Below are positions 8,843 to 18,500 of a stretch of DNA of 34,407 nt, piece by piece (the first letter of the stretch is position 1; each line of letters opens with the position of its first letter). This DNA is from DATIJJ01 sp039936115 (lineage in GTDB: Bacteria; Pseudomonadota; Gammaproteobacteria; DSM-16500), in NCBI GenBank assembly GCA_039936115.1, contig JBDTIZ010000064.1, positions 1-34,407 of the forward strand, written 5' to 3'. Position numbers and translations under genes: made by a program. Under the pieces are notes generated by a model. It was given only the letters and a program-made list of their open reading frames with translations. It was not told the origin of the DNA and searched no databases.

Positions 8843-10075
8843 CTAGCTCCATTCATACTTACGATGATAATTTTTTATTTCCATCAGCGAAAGCAATCCC
8901 TTACCTTCTAATTGTTTTGCATAAATATCAGCAAAACCCCCGCGATCCACTTTTTTATCTTTAATGCCAAACAACCATTCGATATTTAAATCTAATAACT
9001 GATCATATTCAGCCATTGTCAATGCATACCGATTCATTAAGGCATCGCCTATTCGCATGGTTGCTAATTTTTGCTTGCTATGGGGTGTAATAATTCCACT
9101 ATAAAATTCAGAAGAACAACCTGATCCATACGAATAAATACCAACACGTTTAGGTGCATTAACTTCCGCATGATCGATCACGCTGCACAAAGCCAAATAG
9201 ACAGTACCTGAATAAACATTCCCTACTTTAATGCAATGTTGTAACGAAGGCGCAACACGTTTTTCAAAATCAGCTTGTAATAAATCAGGTGCAAGCGGTT
9301 TAAATTTTCGCATCAAATTGCGATGTGCGCCTTTCACCATTCCAGCGAAAGGTGTGTGAAATGCAAAATAATCAAACGTAGTTTGCAAATCTACACCCGA
9401 AACTTTTTCAGTATACGCGCGATAACTTGCTTCCAAACAATCAAGATAAGACATGAGTGATAAATCAGAATCACCGGTTTCTATTTCAGGTTCTGGCCGA
9501 CAGGTATCCATGACTTCATAGCCATGATAACCATTTGCACCAAGATCAAGCTCAAGAATATCGGGTTTGTTACTGACTAACATTGCAATACTGGCGACAC
9601 CTTGTGAAGGTTCCATATAAGTTAATTTTCCAGCAGCGCGTGCAACGTCTGTTGCAATGACTAAAGCTTTTGCGCCGGGCGAAACCCCCGCTGCAATAAA
9701 ATTTGCAGCCATTTGTACGGCAGCAGTGCCGCCATAACACGCTTGTTTCACTTCAAATAAACGACATTTGCGACTCAATCCTAAATAATCATGTATATAA
9801 GTGCTGAGTGATTTACCAAAATCTAAACCTGATTCAGTAGACGTAATTAATAATTCAATCGAATTTTTTTCGGTATCAGTTAATTGATCTATGATGGGTT
9901 TCGCTGCATTCACCGCGTTGGTCACGGGATCTTCGCAGGGTAAATTAACTGATTTTTGCAGCATCATGAGATTATTAAAACGCTCAAGATCTAATTTACG
10001 TGCTTCAAATAAAGTGCGCACATCAATGTAGGTTTGTGCGCCGTATGCATTAATCGATTCGATACCGACTGCCAT
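8843..10075 (-). CDS. HMG-CoA-synthase-like enzyme for polyketide beta-branching (PksG type)
   Basis: This 410-residue enzyme condenses acetyl from the donor ACP with the beta-keto group of a PKS-bound chain, the committed step of beta-methyl branching. Catalytic residues of the HMGS family are visible: Glu81 in TSTESGLD, Cys113 in KQACYGGTAAV and His240 in FAFHTPF. GIKDKKVDRGG near the C-terminus is also in keeping with the family. The frame is open upstream to 10201, but that would overlap the preceding KS gene by about 125 bases with a non-family N-terminus. The ATG at 10073-10075 has AGGAA eight bases upstream and starts with MAVGIESINAY, the usual HMGS beginning, so it is chosen here. 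It is the last gene of the donor ACP-KS-HMGS operon, one base after the KS stop. Confidence 0.93.
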   Translation of the reverse strand: MAVGIESINAYGAQTYIDVRTLFEARKLDLERFNNLMMLQKSVNLPCEDPVTNAVNAAKPIIDQLTDTEKNSIELLITSTESGLDFGKSLSTYIHDYLGLSRKCRLFEVKQACYGGTAAVQMAANFIAAGVSPGAKALVIATDVARAAGKLTYMEPSQGVASIAMLVSNKPDILELDLGANGYHGYEVMDTCRPEPEIETGDSDLSLMSYLDCLEASYRAYTEKVSGVDLQTTFDYFAFHTPFAGMVKGAHRNLMRKFKPLAPDLLQADFEKRVAPSLQHCIKVGNVYSGTVYLALCSVIDHAEVNAPKRVGIYSYGSGCSSEFYSGIITPHSKQKLATMRIGDALMNRYALTMAEYDQLLDLNIEWLFGIKDKKVDRGGFADIYAKQLEGKGLLSLMEIKNYHRKYEWS

Positions 10076-10076
10076 A

Positions 10077-11357
10077 TTAATTTTCCTTGCGAGTGAGAAC
10101 GATACTTGTGTTGATTCCGCCAAATCCAAATGAATTATTAAGTGCTGTGTTAATAGTTGCATTAACAGATTGTCCACCTGCAAAACGGCAATCTTTATCA
10201 ATTGGATTGTCTAAATTCAAATTAGGATGCACCATCTGTTCTTGCAGTTGTACTACAGTTGCAATTGCCTCAACGATGCCGGCTGACCAGAGACAATGTC
10301 CGGTGATGCTTTTAGTTGAGTTAAGCCAAACAGTTGAAATCTGATCTTTTAACACTTCTTTTAGTGCACTTACTTCAGTTTGGTCACCTAACGGTGATGA
10401 TGATCCATGTGTATTGATATAGTGAAGATCAGAAATGGCAAGGTTTGCTTTATACAACGCTTGTTGCATTGCTTTAATTTCTCCGAGTGCATTGGGCATT
10501 GCTAATCGGTTTGCATCGAGATTCATAGCGGTACCCGAAATATGACTCAATGAGTTGATATGCGATTTTTTTGCATGGGAAGTAGATTCTAAAATCAAAC
10601 AACCGCTAGCTTGTCCCCAAATAAAACCTTCATGTTCACTATCAAACGGTCTGCACGCTTGCTCAGGTTGAAGATATTTTCCACCTAATGCTCCCATATT
10701 ATGAAAGCCTTGCAGTTCCATGGGTGATAAATCAGCTAAGGTGCCAACTACCATACAAACATCAACTAATTGTTGCTCGATCAGACGACATGCTTGAATG
10801 ATTCCAACATTGCCACTAGCTGATGCGCCGCCCACCGTAAAACCTTCACCCTGAATATTGAAGGCTTCGCTTAGCGTTCCTACTTGATCAGTATCCATAA
10901 AATGTAGCGCGTAGGTAGGTGGCAAATAAGCGGGTTCGGATTTAAATGCATTTTGTAATTGATATTGATAACCCTGAGTCGTATTTTGTCCCGCAACAAT
11001 TAATCCGATTTTTTCGGGATTTAGCTCTCGATGAAACAGTTGTGCTTGATCCCATGCTTCAAGTGCAGTCAATAAAGATGTTTGTATGGTGAGAGGCGAG
11101 CGACGTCCAATGGCGCGAAATTTTTGAATTAATTCCGCAGGTAAATGTGAAAAATACGCTAAGCCTTTTTCAAAATCAAACTGGTTAAGCCTTGCAGCGA
11201 TGACAGGAAAATCTAACATAGGAAAATCATGAACTGCTTTAAATAACTGACTACCAGCACGTAATGCGCGTGTAAACGCGGGTAGACCTTGACCGTGTGT
11301 AGTTAGAATGCCTGCGCCAGAAATTACAATGTTAGTTTTCTGATTTTCGTGTCGCAT
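10077..11357 (-). CDS. Decarboxylating ketosynthase of the beta-branching cassette (PksF type, active-site Cys replaced by Ser)
   Basis: This 426-residue KAS-II-like protein is expected to decarboxylate malonyl on the donor ACP to give acetyl-ACP for the HMG synthase. The nucleophile position reads VGGASASGN where condensing enzymes have a Cys, so it should not condense. The later motifs are altered to THGSSSPLGD (usually HGTGT) but keep the second His in SITGHCLWSAG. Cys-to-Ser KS homologues (CurC, JamG, MupG, PksF) are a standard part of HCS cassettes. A TTG at 11369 would also be in frame, but the ATG at 11357 has TGAGG six bases upstream and is preferred. The gene begins eight bases after the donor ACP stop, and its TGAGG overlaps that stop codon, suggesting translational coupling. 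Confidence 0.92.
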   Translation of the reverse strand: MRHENQKTNIVISGAGILTTHGQGLPAFTRALRAGSQLFKAVHDFPMLDFPVIAARLNQFDFEKGLAYFSHLPAELIQKFRAIGRRSPLTIQTSLLTALEAWDQAQLFHRELNPEKIGLIVAGQNTTQGYQYQLQNAFKSEPAYLPPTYALHFMDTDQVGTLSEAFNIQGEGFTVGGASASGNVGIIQACRLIEQQLVDVCMVVGTLADLSPMELQGFHNMGALGGKYLQPEQACRPFDSEHEGFIWGQASGCLILESTSHAKKSHINSLSHISGTAMNLDANRLAMPNALGEIKAMQQALYKANLAISDLHYINTHGSSSPLGDQTEVSALKEVLKDQISTVWLNSTKSITGHCLWSAGIVEAIATVVQLQEQMVHPNLNLDNPIDKDCRFAGGQSVNATINTALNNSFGFGGINTSIVLTRKEN

Positions 11358-11365
11358 AACAAACC

Positions 11366-11617
11366 TCAACTGATAGGCTGAAAGTCACCCGAAAAAATAT
11401 CCAACAACTCACCAATATTTTTGGCCGTTGCAAATGTTACCAAAGGGATTTTCAGTTTTAGTTGGCTCATGGTGAGCATGATAATTTCAGCACGATCTAT
11501 AGAGTTAGCGCCTAATTCTTTTAGACTATCAGTTTCAGTCATTGTTAAAGAAGAAAAATTGGGTAAAACTTCTAGAATGTTTTCTTTTAAGGTTAGCCAG
11601 ACGTCGTGTCGATTCAT
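11366..11617 (-). CDS. Donor acyl carrier protein of the beta-branching cassette (AcpK type)
   Basis: This 83-residue carrier protein has the phosphopantetheine site in LGANSIDRAEI (Ser is the attachment point). The GANSIDRAEI form, rather than the usual GxDS, is typical of the stand-alone ACPs that supply acetyl units to polyketide HMG synthases. It would be loaded with malonyl by the free AT, decarboxylated by the next gene product and used by the HMGS after that. The start has AGGAA seven bases upstream. It is first in the three-gene minus-strand operon and is divergent from the AT-PKS operon across a repeat-rich spacer. Confidence 0.92.
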   Translation of the reverse strand: MNRHDVWLTLKENILEVLPNFSSLTMTETDSLKELGANSIDRAEIIMLTMSQLKLKIPLVTFATAKNIGELLDIFSGDFQPIS

Positions 11618-11683
11618 TTGTGATTCCTTTATGTTTGTAAAATATAAGCTAGTTCCACATCTGGCTTTCTTACCTCGTGCTGA

Positions 11684-11892
11684 GTTCTGTCACCTCGCAC
11701 TTGCTTCTGCCACTCGCCCTTGCTTCTGCCACTCGCCTGTGCTTCTGCCACTTGCCTTTGCTTCTGCTACTCGCCTTTGCTTATGTCACTCGCCTTTGCT
11801 TCTGCCACTCGCCCTTGCTTCTGTCACTCGCCTTTGCTTCTGCCACTTGCCTTTGCTTCTGTCACTTGCCTTTGCTTCTGTCACTTGCTTTT
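11684..11892. repeat. 19-bp tandem repeat array, eleven units
   Basis: Unit consensus is GCTTCTGYCACTCGCCTTT, repeated head to tail from 11684 to 11892 with one to four changes per unit (the first unit is the most diverged). The unit resembles the outer edge of the adjoining inverted repeat (GCTTCTGTCACCCCGCACTT at 11893), so the array looks like an expansion of that edge. The period is not a multiple of three and no plausible protein is encoded. There are no spacers, so it is not a CRISPR array. Confidence 0.9.
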
Positions 11893-11896
11893 GCTT

Positions 11897-12014
11897 CTGT
11901 CACCCCGCACTTGTTGCGGGGTCTGGGCTTTTCAATAAAAAAATTCCTTTTAAAGCTTTTTAAGGACTTTATTTATGTAAAAACCCAGACCCCGCAACAA
12001 GTGCGGGGTGACAG
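11897..12014. repeat. Large inverted repeat (REP-like palindrome) with nested hairpins
   Basis: Arms 11897-11932 and 11979-12014 are inverted copies over 36 nt with one mismatch, around a 46-nt AT-rich loop. Each arm contains a smaller hairpin, CCCCGCACTTGTTGCGGGG, whose core (CCGC..ACAAG..GCGGGG) resembles family A at 254-416. It could form a long hairpin or cruciform between the two divergent operons. 19-bp repeats abut it on both sides, in opposite orientations. Confidence 0.9.
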
Positions 12015-12065
12015 TGCCAAGTGCAAATGACAGTGCCAAGTGCAAATGATAGCGCCAACTGCAAC
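12009..12065. repeat. Mirror-image 19-bp tandem repeats, three units
   Basis: Two identical units TGACAGTGCCAAGTGCAAA (12009-12027, 12028-12046) and a third diverged unit (12047-12065) follow the right arm of the palindrome. They have the same period as the left array and look like a diverged version of it read on the other strand, so the whole block from 11684 to 12065 is roughly mirror-symmetric. Confidence 0.75.
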
Positions 12066-12256
12066 TGCCAACATGAACCACAAAGCCTATACTACGCAAC
12101 AACGTCTTTATGAATTGCTAGAAATTCCATAGCCTATGCGCATTGACGAGAGCCCAGATTCGGAATGTCAATCAACAATTAGTCGCAAGATATCTTCATT
12201 TTATATTCCGAGGCATGATACCCTGATTTCCAAACTATGGAAACAAGGAGGGTTCT

Positions 12257-13105
12257 ATGTCAGCTTATATATTTCCAGGTCAAGGTTCACAAGAAAAAGG
12301 GATGGGACAGGATTTATTCCATAAATTTCCTGAAATGACAGCTGAAGCTGATGAAATTCTAGGTTATTCAATTGAAACACTTTGTTTGAATGATCCTCAT
12401 CAACAGCTTAATCAAACGCAATTTACTCAACCAGCGCTCTATGTAATGAATGCATTGTCCTATCGCGATAGACTGCGAACCCAAGTTAAGCCACCGAATT
12501 TCCTGATAGGCCATAGTCTTGGGGAATATAATGCGCTACTCGCGGCAGAAGTATTTGATTTCGCAACTGGACTCAAATTAGTAAAAAAACGCGGGGAACT
12601 CATGAGTGAAGCAGCCAATGGTGCGATGGCTGCAATCATAGGATTGAAAGCAGATGCTATCCTGTCGATTCTTGAAAAAAATGATTTTAAAAAAGTTGCA
12701 ATTGCGAATTATAATTCCCATACCCAAATTGTAATTTCTGGGGAACGCAATGAAGTTGCTAAAGCGCAAGTCTTATGCGAGCAAGCAGCTGCAATGATGG
12801 TCGTACCTTTGAAAGTCAGTGGAGCGTTTCACTCTCCGCTCATGGAAAATGCACAAAATGCATTTGAAGATTTTTTAAATCAATATCAATTTGCATTGCC
12901 AACAATGCCTGTAATTTCTAATGTGACAGCAAAACCGTATCGAGTGAATGAGATCAAAAAGACACTTGCCCAGCAAATCTCAAATCCAGTTCGTTGGACT
13001 GAGTCGATAGAGTATTTAATGAGTCAAGGTGTAGCTAATTTTGAAGAAATTGGCCCAGGAAAAGTGCTGACGGGTCTTATTCGACGAATCCAATCCGGCA
13101 AATAA
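12257..13105 (+). CDS. Free malonyl-CoA:ACP acyltransferase (trans-AT, FabD-like)
   Basis: This 282-residue acyltransferase should load malonyl onto all ACPs of the locus, since no PKS module has an AT domain. It shows GQGSQ (9-13), the nucleophile motif GHSLGEY with Ser87, Arg112 in KKRGELM (binds the malonyl carboxylate) and AFHSPLM with His192; the Phe in AFHS is associated with malonyl choice. Its length is normal for a single-domain trans-AT, with no fused second AT, acyl hydrolase or ER. The start is marked by a strong AAGGAGGG (12245-12252). It is the first gene of the plus-strand operon and ends 31 bases before the giant PKS. A housekeeping FabD copy is conceivable, but the context argues for the PKS. 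Confidence 0.93.
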   Translation: MSAYIFPGQGSQEKGMGQDLFHKFPEMTAEADEILGYSIETLCLNDPHQQLNQTQFTQPALYVMNALSYRDRLRTQVKPPNFLIGHSLGEYNALLAAEVFDFATGLKLVKKRGELMSEAANGAMAAIIGLKADAILSILEKNDFKKVAIANYNSHTQIVISGERNEVAKAQVLCEQAAAMMVVPLKVSGAFHSPLMENAQNAFEDFLNQYQFALPTMPVISNVTAKPYRVNEIKKTLAQQISNPVRWTESIEYLMSQGVANFEEIGPGKVLTGLIRRIQSGK

Positions 13106-13136
13106 ACGGAATAGATAAAGTAATAAAGGACTAGAA

Positions 13137-15560
13137 ATGTTAGAAATTCTCAATCGATATATTCATGGTTATATTGCCATACCTGTCATATTAACATGTA
13201 ATCAAAAAGGTATTTTTAATTTTTTATCGCGGGATAAAGCATTTTATTTAGATCAGCTGTCTTCGCACTTCAAAGCAAATGACGGTCATTTGCAGATAGC
13301 TTTACGCATGTTTGAATCAATGAAGTGGGTGCAAAAAAATTCAGACGGTTTGTACTTGTTAACCCTGTCAGACGAAGATTATAAAATAATAAAATCTATT
13401 CCGGAAAAAATAATATCGTTATATAGCATTCCGTTTGAACAATTATTAAAAAAATATCGATCAAAGAAAACATTACAAAAATGGCTTTCTTTTGTTATCA
13501 ATTTTCCCTCAAATGAAGATTCATTACTAAGAGATTATTTAGATGGTGTAGTCATCGTGCCTCTCTTATTAGCATTAAAAAATGCTGTTGCACAGACCGA
13601 ACAATTATTCAGCTTGAATTTACCACGCGGATTGATGCAACAAATAAAGACGTTATTTTTAAATAAACAATGGGCAGGCAATGTAAATAATGAAATGAAA
13701 CTAACAGATGCGGGCAAATTTATGCTAGAGCGGGCCTATAATGTCGCCACAGCCGCGTCTTATGCGCCAATGCTTGCAAAAATGAACACACTGTTATTTA
13801 ACGATGCAAAAAATGTATTTAAGAAAGATTTATCAGGTCATGAATTACATCTTGATCGAACATTGAATGTGATTGGTAGTGGCTTTCAACACATCAGATA
13901 TTTCAAAGAAGTAGAAGAAATCATTATTTCTATTTTTAATCAGAAACCATTTGATAAGCAACCAAATTATATTATTGATACCGGATGTGGTGACGGTACA
14001 TTTTTAAAAAATATTTATGATGTTATCTGCACAAAATCAGCAAGAGGGAGTGTTATTCTTCAGTATCCTTTGCATGTGATAGGCGTTGATTTTAACAAAA
14101 AATCACTCATCGCAACTGAGAATACTCTAAAGGCTATACCGCACTATACATTAGAAGGCGATATTGGTAATCCAGAAAAAATCATGTCAGATTTGAGAGC
14201 ATTAGGCCTTAAAGATCCGGAAAATAGTTTACATATTCGATCTTTCCTCGATCACGATAGACCTTATTTAAAACCGATCGATGTCACAAATACACAGAAA
14301 CGTTCTTCATATAACTATCAAGGTGTGTATGTTGATGCGCATGGTAAAGTGATTCAATCTAATGAAGTCGTTCAAAGTTTAGTGGAACATTTAGCACGTT
14401 GGGCATCCGTGATTTCAAAGCATGGTTTATTATTATTAGAAGTGCATTGCTTATCACCTGAAACTGTATCTGCATCTATTGATCAGAATGAAAGTTTTCA
14501 TTTTGATGCTTATCATGCTTTCTCAAAACAATATTTAGTCGAAGCCGATGTATTTTTGATGTCGGCAGCGGAAGTCGGATTATTTCCTAAAATGGAATTT
14601 TCACGACGATATCCAAACACACTACCGTATACTCGAATCTCATTAAACTTCTTTGAAAAAAAACCTTATAGTTTACGTTTTGCAACGCAAGCTGATATGC
14701 CATTTTTGCTAGCGTTAGAAGCAGAATGTACCGCCAAAGAACTCTGTACAAGTTCTTATGAAGTTAAACGTCGAATTACGCAATTTCCACAAGGACAATT
14801 TGTTGTCACGATAGCAGGGAAAATTGTGGGTGCTGCATATACACAAAAGATTTCAGATCTGAATCAATTATCAAATACGGACTACCAAAATATTTCAGTG
14901 TTGCAAAATCAAAACGGTAACATCGTCCAATTATTAGGAATTAATGTAGCACCAGAATTACAAGACAGTGGTCTTGGCGATCAATTATTAGAATTTATTC
15001 TTTGGCATGTGACTGTAATGGGCGGGATTGAAAAAGTAGTTGGGATAACACGCTGTAAGAATTACGCGACACATACTCATCTTTCTATGGAACAATATGT
15101 TCAAAACCATATTGAAACAGAAGGCGGAATTGATCCCATACTGCGTTTTCATACCAGTCATGGTGCAGAAATTAAAGCAGTTTTACCGTGTTATCGCTCT
15201 GAAGATCACGATAATCAAGGCGCTGGCGTTTTAATTGAATATCAAATTCCAAATCGTGCAAAATCGCTTGCCACAGAGCAAGTGATTCAAGTTAGAAAAT
15301 CAGAAGATAACACGATTCATGATACGATCTGTCACTGCGTAAAATTATTGTTAACAGATAAATTTAAAAATGAATTTTCAATTAACTATCAGTTGCGAGA
15401 TATGGGTTTTGATTCCCTAGGATTGTTGGAGTTGAGAACGCTAATTAACCAACAGTTCAGCATGAAGCTCGATCCGACTTTTTTCTTTGAATATGCAACA
15501 CCGCTCGCAATCATTAATTATCTTAAGCAGCGGGATGTACAGGAACGACCGCAAACTATT
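13137..15560 (+). other. Loading module: methyltransferase-like region, GNAT decarboxylase/acyltransferase, ACP1
   Basis: Residues 1-270 form a helical adaptor. A SAM-binding motif DTGCGDGTF starts at 281, and later SFLDHDRPYLKP (369-380; His373) and FDAYHAFSKQYLVEA resemble the MT1-type methyltransferases of AprA, GphF and SxtA loading modules. The GNAT part (510-700) has LLGINVAPELQDSGLGDQ for CoA or pantetheine binding and DPILRFHTSHGA with His672/His675, as in the CurA family that decarboxylates malonyl units to make the starter. ACP1 carries Ser760 in GFDSL. By analogy, malonyl-ACP may be methylated and decarboxylated to propionyl, or simply decarboxylated to acetyl if the MT is inactive. 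Confidence 0.82.
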
Positions 15561-18500
15561 GCTGATAATGTGCAAGTGCTTGCAGACATCAAGCAAGAAA
15601 AGGATAATCAAGCTATTGCTGTGATTGGAATAGGTTGTCGTTTTCCAGGCGATGTCAAAGATAGTACTGATTTTTGGAATCTCATCAAAACAGGTAAGAA
15701 TGCAATTACGCCGGTACCAGAAAATCGACGCGATCTGTTAGGCGATTCAATGGCCTACGGCGGGTTTTTGTCAAATGTGGATGGATTTGATGCGACATTT
15801 TTTCATATTTCACCACGCGAAGCTGAGCTCATGGATCCTCAACAACGTATTTTACTTGAGGTGACATGGGAGGCGTTAGAAAATGCTGGAATACCGGCAA
15901 GTCAATTATCAGGTACAAACGCAGGCGTTTTTGTCGGAATTTTTTCACATGATTACGAAACACTGTTGACTAAAAATCTCAACTTCAAAAAAATGGATGC
16001 GTATTTCGCAACAGGAAATTCAGGTTCGGTTGCCGCAGGTCGTTTAGCTTATTCATTAGGTTTACAAGGTCCAGCATTTGCAATTAACACCGCATGTTCT
16101 TCTTCACTCGTTGCCGTGCATCTTGCTTGTCAGAGTTTACGTTTAGATGAATGTAATCTTGCACTGGCAAGTGGAGTTAATCTTATTTTATCCCCAGAAC
16201 TCAACATGGCTTTTTCTAACGCGGGCATGTTAGCACCCGATGGGAAATGCAAAACATTTGATGCGGCTGCCGATGGTTATGTGCGTAGCGAAGGTTGTGG
16301 CGTGTTAGTATTAAAAAAGCTTTCGCAAGCGATTGCAGATGGCGATACTATTTTATCAGTCATCCTAGGATCTGCCATTAATCAGGATGGCGCGAGCAAT
16401 GGATTGACTGCGCCAAACAAAGTATCTCAGGAAAAATTATTAGAGAGTGCGTTAAATTCAGCAAATATTACAGCAGATACGATTAGTTATATTGAAGCGC
16501 ATGGCACAGGAACGTCGTTGGGAGATCCTGTAGAAGTCAAAGCAATATCAAATGTGTTTGGCACAGGAAATAGAGCTAACCAATCATTGACACTTGGTTC
16601 AGTGAAAACCAATCTTGGCCACACAGAAGCAGCTGCTGGCATGGCTGGAATGATTAAAACTATTTTGATGCTGCAACATAAACAAATCCCTGCCAATTTG
16701 CATTTCAAAAACTTGAATTTACATATTGATTCTGACGCACAGTTTCTTGCAATTCCGACTAAATTAACTCCTTGGTTTCGTCATAAATCAACTCCATTAC
16801 GTGCAGGTGTTAGTTCATTCGGTTTTAGTGGAACCAATGCACATGTCATTCTAGAAGAACCATCTACCATACTAAAAAAACACAATCAACGCATGAAGCC
16901 TGCTTACTTGTTAACCTTGTCTGCAAAGACTGACAATTCATTAATACGCAAAGTCAAAGAATTACACTTATGGCTTACTGAGAAAATTCAACAAGAAAAA
17001 GATAATAATCATTTGCTTGCTGCTATCAGTTACACGCTTAACACGAAACGTTGTCATTTTCCGAAACGATATTCAATTGTTGCAGGCTCACTTAACGAAT
17101 TAACAGATACTCTACAAGAAATTTCGGAAAATAATATTCCGCAGAATGCATTGTTTCACTCTAACGACGAAACAGATTTTCTGGAACAAACGTTTGAATT
17201 GAAGAAGTTGATGCGAGAAATTTCAGATGATAATCAAGTATCAATAAAGATGTATCGTGAAAAATTACTTATGCTAGGAAAATTTTATGTAGACTCACAT
17301 GCAATTGATTGGGCCGAGTTATATAGGTATGAAGCTCCTCATTCGATTTCTCTGCCAACGTATCCTTTTGATAATAAGCGGTACTGGTATGACTCTTATC
17401 AAAATACTACTGAAAAAGAGAGTTCTGTTGAAAAGCATGAACAACTTGTTCCTTATCATGGGAATGAAGTTACACTAGAAATTATCAACGATACTATTGC
17501 ATTGATAAGGATGATCGATAAAACAAATCGAAATATGCTAACAAAATCTATGTTTCATGGATTACAGGAAAAGTTTCTGACTGTAAAAAATAATCCAAAA
17601 TTGAAAGCTGTGGTGATTACGGGTTATGAAAATATATTTTGCATGGGCGGTGATGAATCCGCTTTAGTGTCTATCGCGGAAAACAAAATAAAATTTACGG
17701 ATCTACCTTTTATTTACAAAGGTTTATTGGAATGTGAGTTACCTGTGATTGCAGCAATGCAAGGCCATGCGCATGGTGGAGGATTTGTATTTGGTCTCTA
17801 TGCAGATATGATTATTTTAGCGGAAGAAAGTACTTATACCGCTAATTTTATGCAATATGGATTTACACCAGGTGTGGGTGCTACATTTATTTTAAAAGAA
17901 AAATTAGGTAATGTTGCAACTGAAATGATGTTTACCGCAAAATTACTTACGGGGGCAGAACTAAAAACGCGCACTGGACAAGTTATATTTAAACCTCAAG
18001 ATCAAGTCTTAAATGAGGCTATTGCTATTGCAATGAGTCTTGCAGAAAAACCAGTCTCGGCATTAAAAGTACTTAAACAAGCTATGGCGAAAAAAATCTT
18101 AGACCAGCTTCCAGCTGTGCTTGAGTCTGAATTAGCAATGCACACAAAAACATTCACGTCGGCTGAAGTCAAAGAAAAAATACAAGCTGTATTTAATCAA
18201 ACAACTGCTTTAAAACAAGAAGCAAAAAATATACCAATAGCAAAGTCTAATTCAAGTGAACAAATCACTCTGAAAAGTTATTCTGCATCTTCAGCTGTTC
18301 CGGAAAAACTCTCGATATCCATCGGAGATATTCAGACATCAGTCAAGAAAATTGTGGCTAAAGTCACTCACTTGGATGCGCATGACATCACGGTCACAAC
18401 TAGCTTTGGTGATTTTGGTATGGATTCCATCGCAGCTGTTGAAATCATTCGTGATCTCAATCAAACGTTAAAAATAAATTTGGAAACGGCTAATCTGTAT

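Larger units (their letters stand above)
11618..12256. other. Repeat-rich divergent intergenic region between the two biosynthetic operons
   Basis: This 639-base spacer must hold the promoters of both the donor-ACP operon (left, minus) and the AT-PKS operon (right, plus). Its centre is taken up by 19-bp tandem repeats and a large inverted repeat (separate entries). The open frames crossing the repeats on the plus strand are Leu/Ser/Cys-rich artefacts of a period that keeps all frames open. Between 12066 and 12256 there is only a 19-codon frame at 12073 and a short inverted repeat, ATTGAC (12142-12147) with GTCAAT (12167-12172), which might be an operator. I could not identify a strong -35/-10 pair on either strand. 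Confidence 0.5.

Noticed and set aside
8818..8845. Possible third copy of repeat family B (GGCGGCGAAGCTACATGTG)
   Set aside because: Similarity to GGGGCGAACCTATGTG is weak and the palindromic arms are missing.
10076..10201. N-terminal extension of the HMG synthase frame
   Set aside because: It overlaps the end of the KS gene, has no ribosome binding site and adds sequence foreign to the family; the ATG at 10075 has a good site and the expected N-terminus.
11421..12030. Long plus-strand open frames rich in Leu, Cys, Ser and Phe
   Set aside because: They arise from the 19-bp tandem array, whose period keeps every frame open, and one overlaps the donor ACP gene antisense. No start signal or protein family fits.
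11684..12065. Possible CRISPR array
   Set aside because: Units are contiguous 19-mers without unique spacers and no cas genes are present.
12136..12324. Open frame of 62 codons before and across the AT start
   Set aside because: It overlaps the AT gene in another frame, has no ribosome binding site and encodes nothing recognisable.
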